A stretch of 64,000 nt of DNA from Lysobacteraceae bacterium (GTDB taxonomy: Bacteria > Pseudomonadota > Gammaproteobacteria > Xanthomonadales > Xanthomonadaceae). The stretch is taken from positions 64,001 through 128,000 of the forward strand of contig JAEUPQ010000034.1 of assembly GCA_016789405.1 (NCBI GenBank). The letters run 5' to 3'. Shown here in pieces: positions 8,457 to 17,860 of the stretch. The notes under the pieces were generated by a model. The model did no database searches. It was not told the DNA's origin and saw only the letters and a program-made list of their open reading frames with translations. Each line of letters starts with the position of its first letter. Positions within the stretch are counted from its first letter, which is position 1. The position numbers and the translations under genes were made by a program.

Positions 8457-9457
8457 TGACGCGGCGCTTCGACCTTGGCCAGCAACGCGTCGAGCACCTG
8501 GTCGGTGCTCTGCCCTTCGATCTGCATTTCCGGCGACAGCGCGATGCGGTGGCGCAGCGCGGGCTTGGCGATCGTGCGGATGTCGTCGGGGGTGACGAAG
8601 TCGCGACCGGACAGCACCGCCTGCGCACGCGCGGCCCGGACCAGGCCGAGGCTGCCGCGCGGGCCGGCGCCGAGCGCGATGCCGGGCCACTTGCGCGTCG
8701 CGGCGACGATGCGCACGGCGTAGTCGATGACGGCGGCATCGACGGTGACCAGCGCGGTGCCGAGCTGCATCGCCACGATCTCTTCGGCGCTGAGCACCGG
8801 ACGCACCTGCGACAGATCGAAGTGCGCGGCGGCGCGGCCCGTGCTGACCGCGGTGACCATGCTGACTTCGTCGGCATGCGAGGGATAGCCGATCAGCACC
8901 TTCAGCAGGAAGCGATCGAGTTGCGCCTCGGGCAGCGGATACGTGCCTTCCTGCTCCACCGGATTCTGCGTGGCCAGGGTCATGAACGGCGCCGGCAGCG
9001 GATGGCTGCTGCCTTCGATGGTGACCTGCTGTTCCTGCATCGCTTCCAGCAGCGCGGACTGCGTCTTGGCCGGCGCACGGTTGATTTCGTCGGCCAGCAG
9101 CAGGTTGGTGAAGATCGGACCACGACGGATCGCGAATCGCTCGGTCTTCGGGTCGTACACGGCATGACCGCTGACATCGCTGGGCATCAGGTCCGGCGTG
9201 AACTGCACGCGGCCGTAGCCGCAGCCCAGGGCCTGTCCCAGCGCACGCACCAGCAGGGTCTTGCCGAGGCCGGGCACGCCCTCGATGAGCACGTGGCCGC
9301 CTGCGAGCAGGACGATGAGGATCTGTTCGAGCACGTCGTCCTGGCCGATGAACGCCTTGGCGACCTCGTCGCGCACGGCAGCGGCGCGCGCGACCAGGGC
9401 TTCACCGACGATGGGTTCGGGCGCGGCGGACGGCATGGCGGTGGCGTCATTCATCAT
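8453..9457 (-). CDS. MoxR-family AAA+ ATPase
   Basis: The product is 334 residues. The P-loop is GVPGLGKT (60-67), Walker B is LLLADEINRAPAK, and a sensor region carries ATQNPVEQEGTYPLPEAQLD, the hallmark of MoxR proteins. The C-terminal lid domain includes ALGAGPRGSLGLVRAARA. MoxR ATPases act as chaperone-like remodellers on vWA-domain partners; here the partner is probably the DUF58 protein encoded next. The start MMND at 9457 overlaps the DUF4350 stop by 4 bp. Confidence 0.96.
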   Translation of the reverse strand: MMNDATAMPSAAPEPIVGEALVARAAAVRDEVAKAFIGQDDVLEQILIVLLAGGHVLIEGVPGLGKTLLVRALGQALGCGYGRVQFTPDLMPSDVSGHAVYDPKTERFAIRRGPIFTNLLLADEINRAPAKTQSALLEAMQEQQVTIEGSSHPLPAPFMTLATQNPVEQEGTYPLPEAQLDRFLLKVLIGYPSHADEVSMVTAVSTGRAAAHFDLSQVRPVLSAEEIVAMQLGTALVTVDAAVIDYAVRIVAATRKWPGIALGAGPRGSLGLVRAARAQAVLSGRDFVTPDDIRTIAKPALRHRIALSPEMQIEGQSTDQVLDALLAKVEAPRQ

Positions 9458-10617
9458 AATTTGCGTCTCAATTGGAGAAGTCTGGCGATGCGTTGCACGA
9501 AGTCCTTGCGGTCGCCGCTGCGCGGATAACGCAGCGCCGCCTCGACCTCGTCCTTCGACAGGCCGGTGCGTTTCGCGATGGCGTCGATCTGCGCCGGACC
9601 TTCGAGCGCGGCGGCGTAGGGATCGCGTTGGCGCAGGCGGCACATGAATGCGTCGTGCACCGCGGCATACAGCGTGGCGCGGCGGCCATAGCGATAGAGG
9701 TGTTCGCCGCTGGCCTGGACGTGTTCGAGCAGCGAACGACGATCCATCGGCGGTCGCGGAAGCAGCGGACCCAGGCGCTCGGCGCGCATCCACAGCCACA
9801 CCAGCAGCGCGAGCGCCAGCGGCAGCAGCGCGCGCCAGCCGTGGTCGAGCAACAGCTTCCACAGCGGCGGCATGTCCGCGCTGTAGATCAGGTGGAAGGT
9901 GCCGCGCTTGCCCCAGTTGGGCTGAAGGAGCTGGCGGGTCAGCGCGACGTGCGGGACGTCGTCGAGCTTGTCGTTCTGCACGAAATCAAGTTCCGCGATC
10001 ACGTCGACCGTGCCGTCGCCCCAGCCCACGCGCGCGAAGCCATAGTCCAGCCCGTCTTCGTTTTCTTCCGTCCATGCCGCGAGGACGCGCACGTCTTCGT
10101 CATAGAAGTAGAAGCGTCGACCCGCGCAGAATTCGTCGTGGTGCGGCAGCTTGTCGACCTGCAGCCCCATGCATTCGGGCAAGTCGTCGTAGGGCGCGAT
10201 GCCCAGCTCGGTCAGCAGCGGCACATCGGCATCGTCGATCGCCACGCCCGGGGATGGCGTGGTCACGACCAGGTGCCCGCCACGCGCCACCCAGTCCAGC
10301 AGCTTGTCGGCATCGGCCTGGGACAGCGCGCGCAGGTCGCCCATCATCAGCACGGTATCCGCCGGCTTCAGGCGATGTTCGTCGAGTCGCAGGCGCTGGC
10401 GCGATTCCACGCGCTGGCCGGCATCGCGCAACGAGAGCTTCAGCGCGTACAGCGGGTTGTACGAGGCTTCGCCCTTCGGCGGCAGGTCGATCTGCTCCGG
10501 AACGCGCTTGTAGTTCTCGAGGAACCACCACACGCCGAGGCCGCCGAGCAGCACCGCTGCAACGGTGAACGCGATGATCAGGCCGGTCTTGCGGCCGCGG
10601 CTCATCGGGGCGCTCAT
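9454..10617 (-). CDS. DUF4350 domain membrane-anchored protein
   Basis: The product is 387 residues. One transmembrane helix lies at about residues 10-33, and a second hydrophobic segment at about 265-285 (ALLPLALALLVWLWM). Between them is a Rossmann-like domain (MMGDLRALSQADADKLLDWV, then GGHLVVTTPS) related to the glutamine-amidotransferase-like DUF4350 fold, with no catalytic triad apparent. The C-terminus is helical and basic. It is always seen with MoxR/DUF58 genes and probably forms a membrane complex with them. The start at 10617 overlaps the DUF4129 stop by 4 bp. Confidence 0.9.
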   Translation of the reverse strand: MSAPMSRGRKTGLIIAFTVAAVLLGGLGVWWFLENYKRVPEQIDLPPKGEASYNPLYALKLSLRDAGQRVESRQRLRLDEHRLKPADTVLMMGDLRALSQADADKLLDWVARGGHLVVTTPSPGVAIDDADVPLLTELGIAPYDDLPECMGLQVDKLPHHDEFCAGRRFYFYDEDVRVLAAWTEENEDGLDYGFARVGWGDGTVDVIAELDFVQNDKLDDVPHVALTRQLLQPNWGKRGTFHLIYSADMPPLWKLLLDHGWRALLPLALALLVWLWMRAERLGPLLPRPPMDRRSLLEHVQASGEHLYRYGRRATLYAAVHDAFMCRLRQRDPYAAALEGPAQIDAIAKRTGLSKDEVEAALRYPRSGDRKDFVQRIARLLQLRRKL

Positions 10618-12263
10618 GCCGACCACCTGAAGCGACGCGCCAATTGTTCGAGCAGTGCATCGAAGTCGTCCGACGCCGGCAGGCTGTGGCCATACGCCGC
10701 GTACTGCCAGACGCGGACCACACGCTGGAACGCCTCGCGATCTTCAGGCTCGGGCATCCGCCGCGAGGCGCGCAGGCATTCGGCTTCGGTGGCGCCGGGC
10801 GGCAGGTTCGCGTCGATGCGCGCAGCCATCGCTTCGACGCTGGCGCGATACAGCAAGGCCAGGGCACGACGCGGCTGTCCCTGCGCCCACAGCCGGCGCG
10901 CGGTGGCGGCGATGTCCGGCGGCAACGGCTCCTGGTGGTCGACGCTGCGCACTTCGACCGGCGCCGGCTCGGCCAAGGGCGGCCTCGCCATCCACTGCAA
11001 CCACGGCAGCCAGCGCTTGGCGGTGGCGATCAGGATGCCGACCAGCACGGCGAGCAGCAGCCACAGCCCGTATTCGGCGATGAACGCGAAGACCGAGCCG
11101 AGCCAGCGCAGCGACGGCATGTCGAAGGGATCCTTCTTGTCGTCCTTCTTCTTGTCCTTCTTGTCCTTCGGTTTCCAGGTGGTGATCGTCTGCTTCGGGC
11201 GCAGGTCGCCGTCGGCGTAGGCCTTCTTCACCGAGCGCTCGAAGGCATCGTGCGCCACGCGCCGGTCGCCGAACACGTCGTCCAGCGAACGACTGGCATG
11301 CTCGACGTCCCCATCGGCATCGTCCTCAGCGGCCGCCTCTTCGCCGTCCCCGGCCGCAGCACTCTCCGTGTCGGGTGCCGTGCTTTCGCCGGCTGCGTCA
11401 TCCGGCGCTTCGGTCGCGTTCCCGGCCTGCTGCGCCCACGCCGGCACAGGCGACATCGCCAGCGGCGCAAGACAGGCCACTGCAAGCAGCGCCGTGCCGG
11501 CAGCAGCACCGATGCGCTGGCGCATGCGGCGGAATGCGATCTCCAGGTCCCAGGCTTCCAGCTGCGTGCGGCGGTTGAGGTACAAACCGAATCCGGCGCC
11601 GATGTAGAACGGCTCGATCAGCACGACGGCGAACCAGTCGATCGCGTTGAGCGCGACCAGCGCCCACGCCGGCGGATTCTCGGACAGGGTCAGCCACACG
11701 CCGCGCGCCGTTTCCGACAGGAGTTCGTTCGGCACGAACATCAGAGGGATCAGCAGCCCGGACATCTGCAGCGCCAGGATGAAATGCAGGCACATCAGCG
11801 CCAGCAACGATGCATGGCCGCCGTTGCCCGCACCGATGATGCGGCGACGTTCGCGCATCATCGCCGGCGACGCGCCTTCCAGCAGGTCGACCGGCAGCAT
11901 CGCCGTGCGCAGCGGACTGAAGCGGCGCCAGGTCAGGTGGCCCAGCATCGGCTTCCACCCCCAGTACAGCTGCGCACGCAGGGTTTCGGCGACGCTGGGC
12001 ACGCTGCCGAAGACCGCGCGCGACAGCACGTACAGCGGAATGCGGTCGAAGACCGGACGCAGCCACCACATCACCAGCAGGGCCAGCCAGACCTGGTCGA
12101 TCGCCCACGCGGCCAGGTTCAGCAGCGCGAACACCAAGCCGGTGACGATGATCCAAGGCACCCAGATCGAAGCGGCATGCCGGCGCACCAGCGCGGCGCC
12201 CAGTTCCATCGCTTCCCAGCCCGAGCGCGGCCGCAGTTCGACCGACAGCGATTCGATCTTCAT
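10614..12263 (-). CDS. DUF4129 domain multi-pass membrane protein
   Basis: The product is 549 residues. The N-terminal half has several transmembrane helices (about 30-75, 165-190, 215-240, 262-282). A long acidic and Ala-rich periplasmic or cytoplasmic linker follows (about 288-345), then a Lys/Asp-rich stretch (KPKDKKDKKKDDKKD). One more helix (about 415-440) leads to the C-terminal DUF4129 domain with ARRLWAQGQPRRALALLYRA. The function is unknown; DUF4129 also occurs at the C-terminus of some transglutaminase-like proteins. ATGA overlaps occur at both ends. Confidence 0.9.
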   Translation of the reverse strand: MKIESLSVELRPRSGWEAMELGAALVRRHAASIWVPWIIVTGLVFALLNLAAWAIDQVWLALLVMWWLRPVFDRIPLYVLSRAVFGSVPSVAETLRAQLYWGWKPMLGHLTWRRFSPLRTAMLPVDLLEGASPAMMRERRRIIGAGNGGHASLLALMCLHFILALQMSGLLIPLMFVPNELLSETARGVWLTLSENPPAWALVALNAIDWFAVVLIEPFYIGAGFGLYLNRRTQLEAWDLEIAFRRMRQRIGAAAGTALLAVACLAPLAMSPVPAWAQQAGNATEAPDDAAGESTAPDTESAAAGDGEEAAAEDDADGDVEHASRSLDDVFGDRRVAHDAFERSVKKAYADGDLRPKQTITTWKPKDKKDKKKDDKKDPFDMPSLRWLGSVFAFIAEYGLWLLLAVLVGILIATAKRWLPWLQWMARPPLAEPAPVEVRSVDHQEPLPPDIAATARRLWAQGQPRRALALLYRASVEAMAARIDANLPPGATEAECLRASRRMPEPEDREAFQRVVRVWQYAAYGHSLPASDDFDALLEQLARRFRWSA

Positions 12264-13363
12264 CGACGATCGCTCCCGATCCCCTCGGGCGCATCGACAT
12301 AGCCGCGTCCACCGAAGGTCAACCACGCCAGCGTGAGCGTCCACAGCAGCACGCCGACGCCGTACTTCACCAGGGCGGGAATCCAGCCGATGGACGACCA
12401 GAACGCCTCGACGAACGCGGCGAACAACAGCATCACGAACACGCCCAGGCACAGCCGCGCGCCGATGCGGCCGGCTTCGATCAGCGCATCCACGCGACGA
12501 CGACGCCCCGGCGCCACCAGCGCCAGACCCAACTGCAGGCCGGCCGCGCCGGAGATGACGATCGCAACGAGTTCAGGCGCGGAATGCCCGGCGACGAAGC
12601 GCCAGAACGGATCACCGTGACCGATGGCCTGCAGGTGTCCCGCGGTGCCGCCGATGACCACGCCGTTGACCAGCAGCACGACGATCGTGCCGATGCCGGC
12701 AAGCAGCCCGCTGGCGAAGGTGCGCAGGCCGATGCTGATGTTGTTCATGATGTAGTGGCCGAACATCATGAAGTCGGAGCCGCTGTCGCGGCCGATGCGA
12801 TGCTGCGTGGCCGCGGGGTCGTACATCTTCTCGAACTCCGCCACTTCGGCGGGCGACATGATGCTGTAGACCAGTTCCGGCATCTGCTGCACGGCGACGA
12901 ACGAGGCCACCAGCGGCGCAAAGAACAGCAGGGCCGCGGCCAGCAGGCAGCCGCGCTGCGCACGGACCAGGCGCGGGAAATCGGCGAGCAGGAACCACAG
13001 CGCGCGATGCCATGCCGCCGGTGGCGCGCGATAGAGCACGGCATGGCCACGCTGGGTCAGCGCCTGCAGGCGCTCGACCACGCGCGGGCTGTAGCCTCGG
13101 CTGCGCGCGAGCGCGAGCTGCTGGCACAGGCGCCGGTAGCGCGCAGGCACGTCCTCGTCGCGCAGCGCGTCCGTGGCAACCGTGTGTGCACGCGCTTCCC
13201 GGGGACTGCCACGCTTGGTCAGCCAGGTGTCGAAGGCTTCCCACTCGTCCTGGTGGCGCGCGACGAATGCTTCCTGGCGCATCACCGCAGGTCGCATGGT
13301 CGCGGCACCGACTGCGCCCGGCGTCGCGACTGGAGGCGGAATGTTTGGCGTCGTCGTACTCAT
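12260..13363 (-). CDS. SpoIIM (stage II sporulation protein M)-like membrane protein
   Basis: The product is 367 residues. A soluble helical N-terminal part (1-125) is followed by a SpoIIM-type integral membrane domain with six or so helices. The signature is [20 protein letters not shown] and then [15 protein letters not shown]. In non-sporulating bacteria these proteins are found with MoxR/DUF58 clusters and RDD proteins, so the name reflects fold only. It overlaps RDD and DUF4129 genes by 4 bp on each side. Confidence 0.9.
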   Translation of the reverse strand: MSTTTPNIPPPVATPGAVGAATMRPAVMRQEAFVARHQDEWEAFDTWLTKRGSPREARAHTVATDALRDEDVPARYRRLCQQLALARSRGYSPRVVERLQALTQRGHAVLYRAPPAAWHRALWFLLADFPRLVRAQRGCLLAAALLFFAPLVASFVAVQQMPELVYSIMSPAEVAEFEKMYDPAATQHRIGRDSGSDFMMFGHYIMNNISIGLRTFASGLLAGIGTIVVLLVNGVVIGGTAGHLQAIGHGDPFWRFVAGHSAPELVAIVISGAAGLQLGLALVAPGRRRRVDALIEAGRIGARLCLGVFVMLLFAAFVEAFWSSIGWIPALVKYGVGVLLWTLTLAWLTFGGRGYVDAPEGIGSDRR

Positions 13364-14061
13364 TGGCGCCCCAGCAACCAGTTCGCCACGCCCTGCAGGC
13401 GCAGGGCACCGAGCGCGCCGCCGATGCCCACCGCCGGCGCCGCGATGTCGGCCAGTTCCTCGCGACGCGACTGTGTGAGCTGCGAGGCACGATCGGCGAA
13501 GGCGATGACCGCTGCCTGCTCCTGCGGACGCAGCGGCTGCACGGGCGCGAACACGCCCTCGACCTGCACGCGCGGCGCATGCGTCGTCGCCGGTGCGTGA
13601 ACGACCATCGTCCTCGCGACCATGTCGCCGAGGCGACGGCCCCAGGGATCGAAGAAACCCGCCACCAGGCCGGTCGCGTAGCCGAAAGGCAGGAAGTCGA
13701 CGGTGCGCAGCAGGTTGCGGACGATCGACGCGAGCCAGCCGACCGGCGCGCCGTCATCGGAGATCACGCGCAGCGACATCGCGCGCTTGCCCAGGGTCTG
13801 GCCGTCCCAGAGCACCTCGAACAGGATCGGGTAGCCCCAGAAGATGACGAAATAGGCGATCAGGTACACGCCCATGCCGACGCGGTTGAGCAGCGCGGCG
13901 ATCATGCCCACCAGGAACAGGAGCGAAAAGCGCACGGTGCTGTCGATCAGCCAGGCCAGGGCGCGCGGCACCGGGCCGGCAGCGGGCAATCGCAGGGCGA
14001 CGCCTTCGGGGGTATAGACCTCGCGCACCGTATCGAGGCTGCGCACGCCGCGTTCGCTCAT
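13360..14061 (-). CDS. RDD-family membrane protein, first gene of the MoxR cluster
   Basis: The product is 233 residues. The RDD signature is [12 protein letters not shown] at about residues 34-45, followed by two transmembrane segments and [31 protein letters not shown] segment and a soluble C-terminal tail follow. RDD proteins are small membrane proteins, some implicated in Na+/H+ transport, but the role in this cluster is unknown. Start at 14061; an ATG five codons upstream is also possible. It is the promoter-proximal gene of six. Confidence 0.9.
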   Translation of the reverse strand: MSERGVRSLDTVREVYTPEGVALRLPAAGPVPRALAWLIDSTVRFSLLFLVGMIAALLNRVGMGVYLIAYFVIFWGYPILFEVLWDGQTLGKRAMSLRVISDDGAPVGWLASIVRNLLRTVDFLPFGYATGLVAGFFDPWGRRLGDMVARTMVVHAPATTHAPRVQVEGVFAPVQPLRPQEQAAVIAFADRASQLTQSRREELADIAAPAVGIGGALGALRLQGVANWLLGRQ

Positions 14062-14247
14062 GCGTCCGGGCTCCACGCCACGCGCGCCGCGTGCGGCCCC
14101 GTCGTGCCCGCGTCCCTCGTTCCCACCGTTCCGGATCCCGTCGTCTCTGTTCGCATGCGGGGCCTACTCTACCGTGACGCCGTGCAAATTACGCCCCCGC
14201 GGAGGCGATCCGGCACACTGTGCACCCGCCTGCTCACGGATCGCACG

Positions 14248-14502
14248 ATGGACTGCCGACCGGGCTGCGGCGCCTGCTGCATCGCGCCGTCGATCGCCTC
14301 GCCCATCCCCGGCATGCCGCACGGCAAACCGGCAGGCCTGCCCTGCGTGCAACTGGACGACGACCTGCGCTGCCGATTGTTCGGTCGACCCGAACGACCG
14401 GCGTTCTGCGCCTCGCTGCGCCCAGCGGCGGACATGTGCGGCGCATCGCGCGAGGAGGCGATGGACCTGCTGTCGCTGCTGGAGATCGCGACGCGGCCGT
14501 GA
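14248..14502 (+). CDS. YkgJ/YeiW-type cysteine-cluster protein (UPF0153)
   Basis: The product is 84 residues. It begins [20 protein letters not shown], with the CxxxCxxCC cluster, then further Cys in [17 protein letters not shown] and DMCG. This matches the small UPF0153 proteins such as E. coli YeiW, from start to end and in length. The cluster probably binds zinc or an iron-sulphur centre. No enzymatic role is established. It is divergent from the RDD gene and convergent with the GDYXXLXY gene, only 13 bp away. Confidence 0.9.
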   Translation: MDCRPGCGACCIAPSIASPIPGMPHGKPAGLPCVQLDDDLRCRLFGRPERPAFCASLRPAADMCGASREEAMDLLSLLEIATRP

Positions 14503-14515
14503 ACCACCGCCTGCG

Positions 14516-15073
14516 TCAGAGCGGCTTGCGTTTGTCGTCGCGCAGACCGGCGATCAGCGCGGTGCCGTCGGCGGCGACGCGCAGTTCGGCGTAGCGCGCG
14601 GGCTCGTAGCGCTTCGCCTGACCTTCCGGGAAGAACCAGCTGTTGCCGGCGATGACGATCTGCGACCAGCGGCGTTCGCGGAAGCGCACCGCGATCTGGT
14701 TCCCGGCGAGCGGCTGCGGCGCGTCCTGGATGCGGACGAAACGACCGACGCCGTCGCGGTCGGGCGCGACGACGACATAGCCGTCGCTGCATCGCCCGGC
14801 GCTGCAGCCATTGTCCGCACCCCAGCCCATCTGCTTCAGGCGCCTGGCATCGTTGATGTCGGCGTGCATGGCTCGGGTCACCGCCTCGTCCACCGCGAAC
14901 CGCAGCACCATGTAGTCGCCCTGCATCAGCGAGCGCGGATCGACCGGCGCCAGTTCCAGCAGCACCACGCGGCCGTGCGACAGCGTGCGTTCGTGGCCGC
15001 GGATGCCGAGGTTCGCCACGACCAGCGCCAGCAGCAGGCCGCCCCAGACCAGGATCGTGCGCCAATGCCTCAT
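14516..15073 (-). CDS. GDYXXLXY domain membrane-anchored protein
   Basis: The product is 185 residues. It has an N-terminal signal-anchor helix (about 7-22) and the family motif in PRSLMQGDYMVLRFAVDEAV at about residues 46-65. A beta-rich extracytoplasmic domain ends RYAELRVAADGTALIAGLRD. This family accompanies DUF2157 and DUF4401 membrane proteins almost universally. ATG at 15073 overlaps the DUF4401 stop by 4 bp. It is the last gene of the set, and the molecular function is unknown. Confidence 0.9.
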   Translation of the reverse strand: MRHWRTILVWGGLLLALVVANLGIRGHERTLSHGRVVLLELAPVDPRSLMQGDYMVLRFAVDEAVTRAMHADINDARRLKQMGWGADNGCSAGRCSDGYVVVAPDRDGVGRFVRIQDAPQPLAGNQIAVRFRERRWSQIVIAGNSWFFPEGQAKRYEPARYAELRVAADGTALIAGLRDDKRKPL

Positions 15074-16140
15074 GTCGCGGCCCTCCCTGCGAAGCGCACA
15101 TGCGCCCAGCGCACTGCCAGCACCGCAGCGCCGGCGGCCGCCAGCCAGCCGGATTTCTCCAGCAGGGTGAGCTGCAGGTGGTAGTAGTAGTCGAACAGAT
15201 AGGCCGCCGTGCCGAGCAGGCCCACCGCCAGCAATGCGGGCCGGTACAGCGCGAAACCGATCAGCGCCAGCGTGATGCCGATCGATACGCCCGGCGCGCG
15301 CCACAGCAGCAGCGCGAAACCGGCGGCGAACGCGAGCACCAGCACGCGATCGCGGGCACCGAGCGCGGACTGGCGCGAACACAGCCAGTACGCGCACAGC
15401 AGCAGCAAGGGCACGACGAGCGCATCCGCGATGAGGATGAGGTGGTCCGGCGGCTCCATCCGGCCCGGGCCCAGACCACCGATGCGCGCGATGGTCCAGA
15501 TGGAAAGCAGCAGCACCAGCCCCAGCGCCCAGGCCAGCGGCGGCAATGCCACTGCGAGGCGGTCGTGTCCTGCACTGCGCCACCATGCGACGAACATCGC
15601 CCAGGCGAGCAGCGGGATCGCGAAGTACTTCACCTCGTCATTGTCGACGATGCAGATGGCGAGGAGCGCAGCGGCGACGATGGCGCCGCAGAGGAAACGG
15701 TGCATCGGGAGGCGACCGATCGCATACATGGTCGCAGCGACCGAGCCGACGCCCAGCCAGACGACGCGCCAGTGATCGTTGCTGCCGGGACGATCTCCCC
15801 ACTCGAAGAACGCCATGCCGATCAGCAGTTGCCCCACCAGGCTGGTGGCGATCGCGAACTGCTCGATGAAGTCCCGGCCGCGCGCGACTCGCAGCAGCAG
15901 CCACGCCACGGCACAGCAGCCCGCGCCCATCGGGAAGGCCAGTGCGGGCTGGCGATACAGATCGTCGAACAGGGCCAGGAAGAAACCGAAGAAGAACAGC
16001 GCCGCGACCCACGCCGACACACCAATCAATCCGGCGAGATACCACGGCGTGTCGTCGTCGATGTCCGGTGCGTCGCCGGACACCGCGCCGGACTGCGTCA
16101 GTCGCTGCCACACATCCTGCGCGCGCGCGTCGATGCTCAT
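15070..16140 (-). CDS. DUF4401 multi-pass membrane protein
   Basis: The product is 356 residues with about ten hydrophobic helices starting at residue 33. A short soluble N-terminus contains DDDTPWYLAGLIGVSAWVAA, typical of DUF4401. Trp and Gly are frequent in the helices, and there is no recognisable transporter motif. It overlaps DUF2157 upstream and GDYXXLXY downstream by 4 bp each, so the three are translationally coupled and presumably form one inner-membrane complex. Confidence 0.9.
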   Translation of the reverse strand: MSIDARAQDVWQRLTQSGAVSGDAPDIDDDTPWYLAGLIGVSAWVAALFFFGFFLALFDDLYRQPALAFPMGAGCCAVAWLLLRVARGRDFIEQFAIATSLVGQLLIGMAFFEWGDRPGSNDHWRVVWLGVGSVAATMYAIGRLPMHRFLCGAIVAAALLAICIVDNDEVKYFAIPLLAWAMFVAWWRSAGHDRLAVALPPLAWALGLVLLLSIWTIARIGGLGPGRMEPPDHLILIADALVVPLLLLCAYWLCSRQSALGARDRVLVLAFAAGFALLLWRAPGVSIGITLALIGFALYRPALLAVGLLGTAAYLFDYYYHLQLTLLEKSGWLAAAGAAVLAVRWAHVRFAGRAAT

Positions 16141-17132
16141 GTCGTCTCCCCGCGCGCCAGCCGGCGCAGCACGAACGCAGCCGCCGTGCCCTGCGCGATC
16201 ACCACGATGGCCAGCACGAGCAGCTCGAACGCGGTTTCGTTACCGGTGAACACGAACTCCGCCAGCGCGCTGGTCACCACTGCGATCACGCCCAGCATCA
16301 GCATCGCCAGCACCGGCAAATCGCGGCGCAGGCGCAGGAAACACCAGCCTGCGGCTGCAGTCATCGCCAGCCAGAACCACACGCCGACGCGCAGTCCACG
16401 GCCGTTGTCGAAGATGTCGTCCATCGCCGCGAACACCAGCGGCGCGATCATCGCCAACGCCAGCAGGCGACGTCCGGCGCGACCGGAGAACTCGGGCCAG
16501 CGCGCGCCGGCCAGCTCCCAGGCGAGCAGGAGCAGTGCATTGAGCAGGCCGATCGACAGCAATTCTTCGTTTGTCGCCAGCGGGATCAGCCATGCATGGC
16601 CGAGATCCAGCCACAGCGACAGCGCCACGTTCAGCAGCAGCGCCCATGTCAGCCACAGCGCCGCATGCCGGCCGGCGAGCACCCAGGGCAGCGACAGCGC
16701 GGCCCACAGCGCGAACAGCTCCCAGGTGTCGGCGCCGGTCTGGTAGGTCTGGCCGATCAGCGCGAGCAGCCCGCCCAGCAGCACCATCGCCAGCCACAGC
16801 ACCGCCTGCCCGGCGAGTCGCGACAGGCCCAGCCACGCGGCGCCGACCACCGCCAGCACCAGCACTGCCTGCAGGCCGTACAGGCGCAGGAACTTGCCCA
16901 TTTCGTCCCAGTTGGCGGCGATGAAGCAGATCGCGCCGGCCGCGAGCAGGGCGACGCCGAGCCACAGCGCGAGCCGGTCGAGGAAGCCGCGCCATTGCGC
17001 CGGAGACGGATCGCCACCGAGCGCCGTCTGCGCGCGCGCCGAGGTCGCGGCGTCGATCGCGCCGGCACGTCGCCAGCCGCGCAGCAGCGACCGCGTCGCC
17101 GCCTCGTCCCGCCATCCTGCCGCGTCGTGCAT
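16137..17132 (-). CDS. DUF2157 membrane protein
   Basis: The product is 331 residues. A soluble N-terminal domain (1-48) includes a QWRGFLDRLALWLGVALL junction into the first helix. About eight to ten transmembrane helices follow, with the DUF2157 pattern AAGAICFIAANWDEMGKFLR and LIGQTYQTGADTWELFALWA. The start at 17132 is the first ATG that leaves the conserved N-terminus intact; the longer reading overlaps the carbonic-anhydrase gene. It lies 16 bp after that gene and is coupled to DUF4401. Confidence 0.92.
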   Translation of the reverse strand: MHDAAGWRDEAATRSLLRGWRRAGAIDAATSARAQTALGGDPSPAQWRGFLDRLALWLGVALLAAGAICFIAANWDEMGKFLRLYGLQAVLVLAVVGAAWLGLSRLAGQAVLWLAMVLLGGLLALIGQTYQTGADTWELFALWAALSLPWVLAGRHAALWLTWALLLNVALSLWLDLGHAWLIPLATNEELLSIGLLNALLLLAWELAGARWPEFSGRAGRRLLALAMIAPLVFAAMDDIFDNGRGLRVGVWFWLAMTAAAGWCFLRLRRDLPVLAMLMLGVIAVVTSALAEFVFTGNETAFELLVLAIVVIAQGTAAAFVLRRLARGETT

Positions 17133-17148
17133 GGCGTCTCCGTGCCGG

Positions 17149-17727
17149 TCAGGCAGTCGGGTTCGGGGAGATTGCGTCGAGGTACTGGTCCTTGAGCCGC
17201 ACGTAATGCCCGGCCGAGTAGTACAGGGCTTCGATCTCGGCGTCGCTGAGCCGGCGCGCGCACTTGGCCGGGCTGCCCAGCCACATCTCGCCCTCGCCCA
17301 CGACCTTGCCCGGCGGCACCAGCGCGCCGGCACCGACGAAGGCATGCTTCTTCACCACCGCGCCGTCGAGGACGATCGCGCCCATGCCGATCAACACCGC
17401 ATCCTCGATGGTGCAGGCGTGGATGATCGCCTTGTGGCCGATGGTGACGTCGCTGCCGATGCGCGTGGCGAACCCGCCGAGCTTGGCATGCGGGCCGTCG
17501 TGGCTGACGTGGACGATGGTGCCGTCCTGGAGGTTGGTGCGCGCGCCGATGCGGATGAAGTTCACGTCGCCGCGGATGACGGTGGCTGGCCAGACGGAGC
17601 TGTCCTCGCCGATCTCGACATCGCCGATGACGGTGGCGGCCGGATCGATGTAGACGCCGCCGCCGAGCCGGGGCCACTGGCCGAGGTAGGGGCGGGTGAG
17701 GGGATGGGGGCTGTGGGTATCGTTCAT
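17149..17727 (-). CDS. Gamma-carbonic anhydrase-like hexapeptide protein
   Basis: The product is 192 residues, a left-handed beta-helix of hexapeptide repeats (for example VYIDPAATVIGDVEIGEDSS). The three zinc-ligand His regions are TIVHVSHDGPH and TIGHKAIIHA, followed by a C-terminal helix. It belongs to the YrdA/PaaY-like branch, which includes active gamma-carbonic anhydrases but also uncharacterised members. The start at 17727 fits the family. It is the first gene of the DUF2157-DUF4401-GDYXXLXY run and divergent from the aldehyde dehydrogenase. Confidence 0.92.
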   Translation of the reverse strand: MNDTHSPHPLTRPYLGQWPRLGGGVYIDPAATVIGDVEIGEDSSVWPATVIRGDVNFIRIGARTNLQDGTIVHVSHDGPHAKLGGFATRIGSDVTIGHKAIIHACTIEDAVLIGMGAIVLDGAVVKKHAFVGAGALVPPGKVVGEGEMWLGSPAKCARRLSDAEIEALYYSAGHYVRLKDQYLDAISPNPTA

Positions 17728-17860
17728 GCCGGCATTGAACCATGCGACCGGCGCGGGACGCACGACACCGGGCGCCCCGCGGCCCGCCCCCGGGGCAAGT
17801 CGCGGAAAACGCGACGCCCGGTCCCCTGCCGCGCCACGGAATGCCACTACACTTCGGCGT

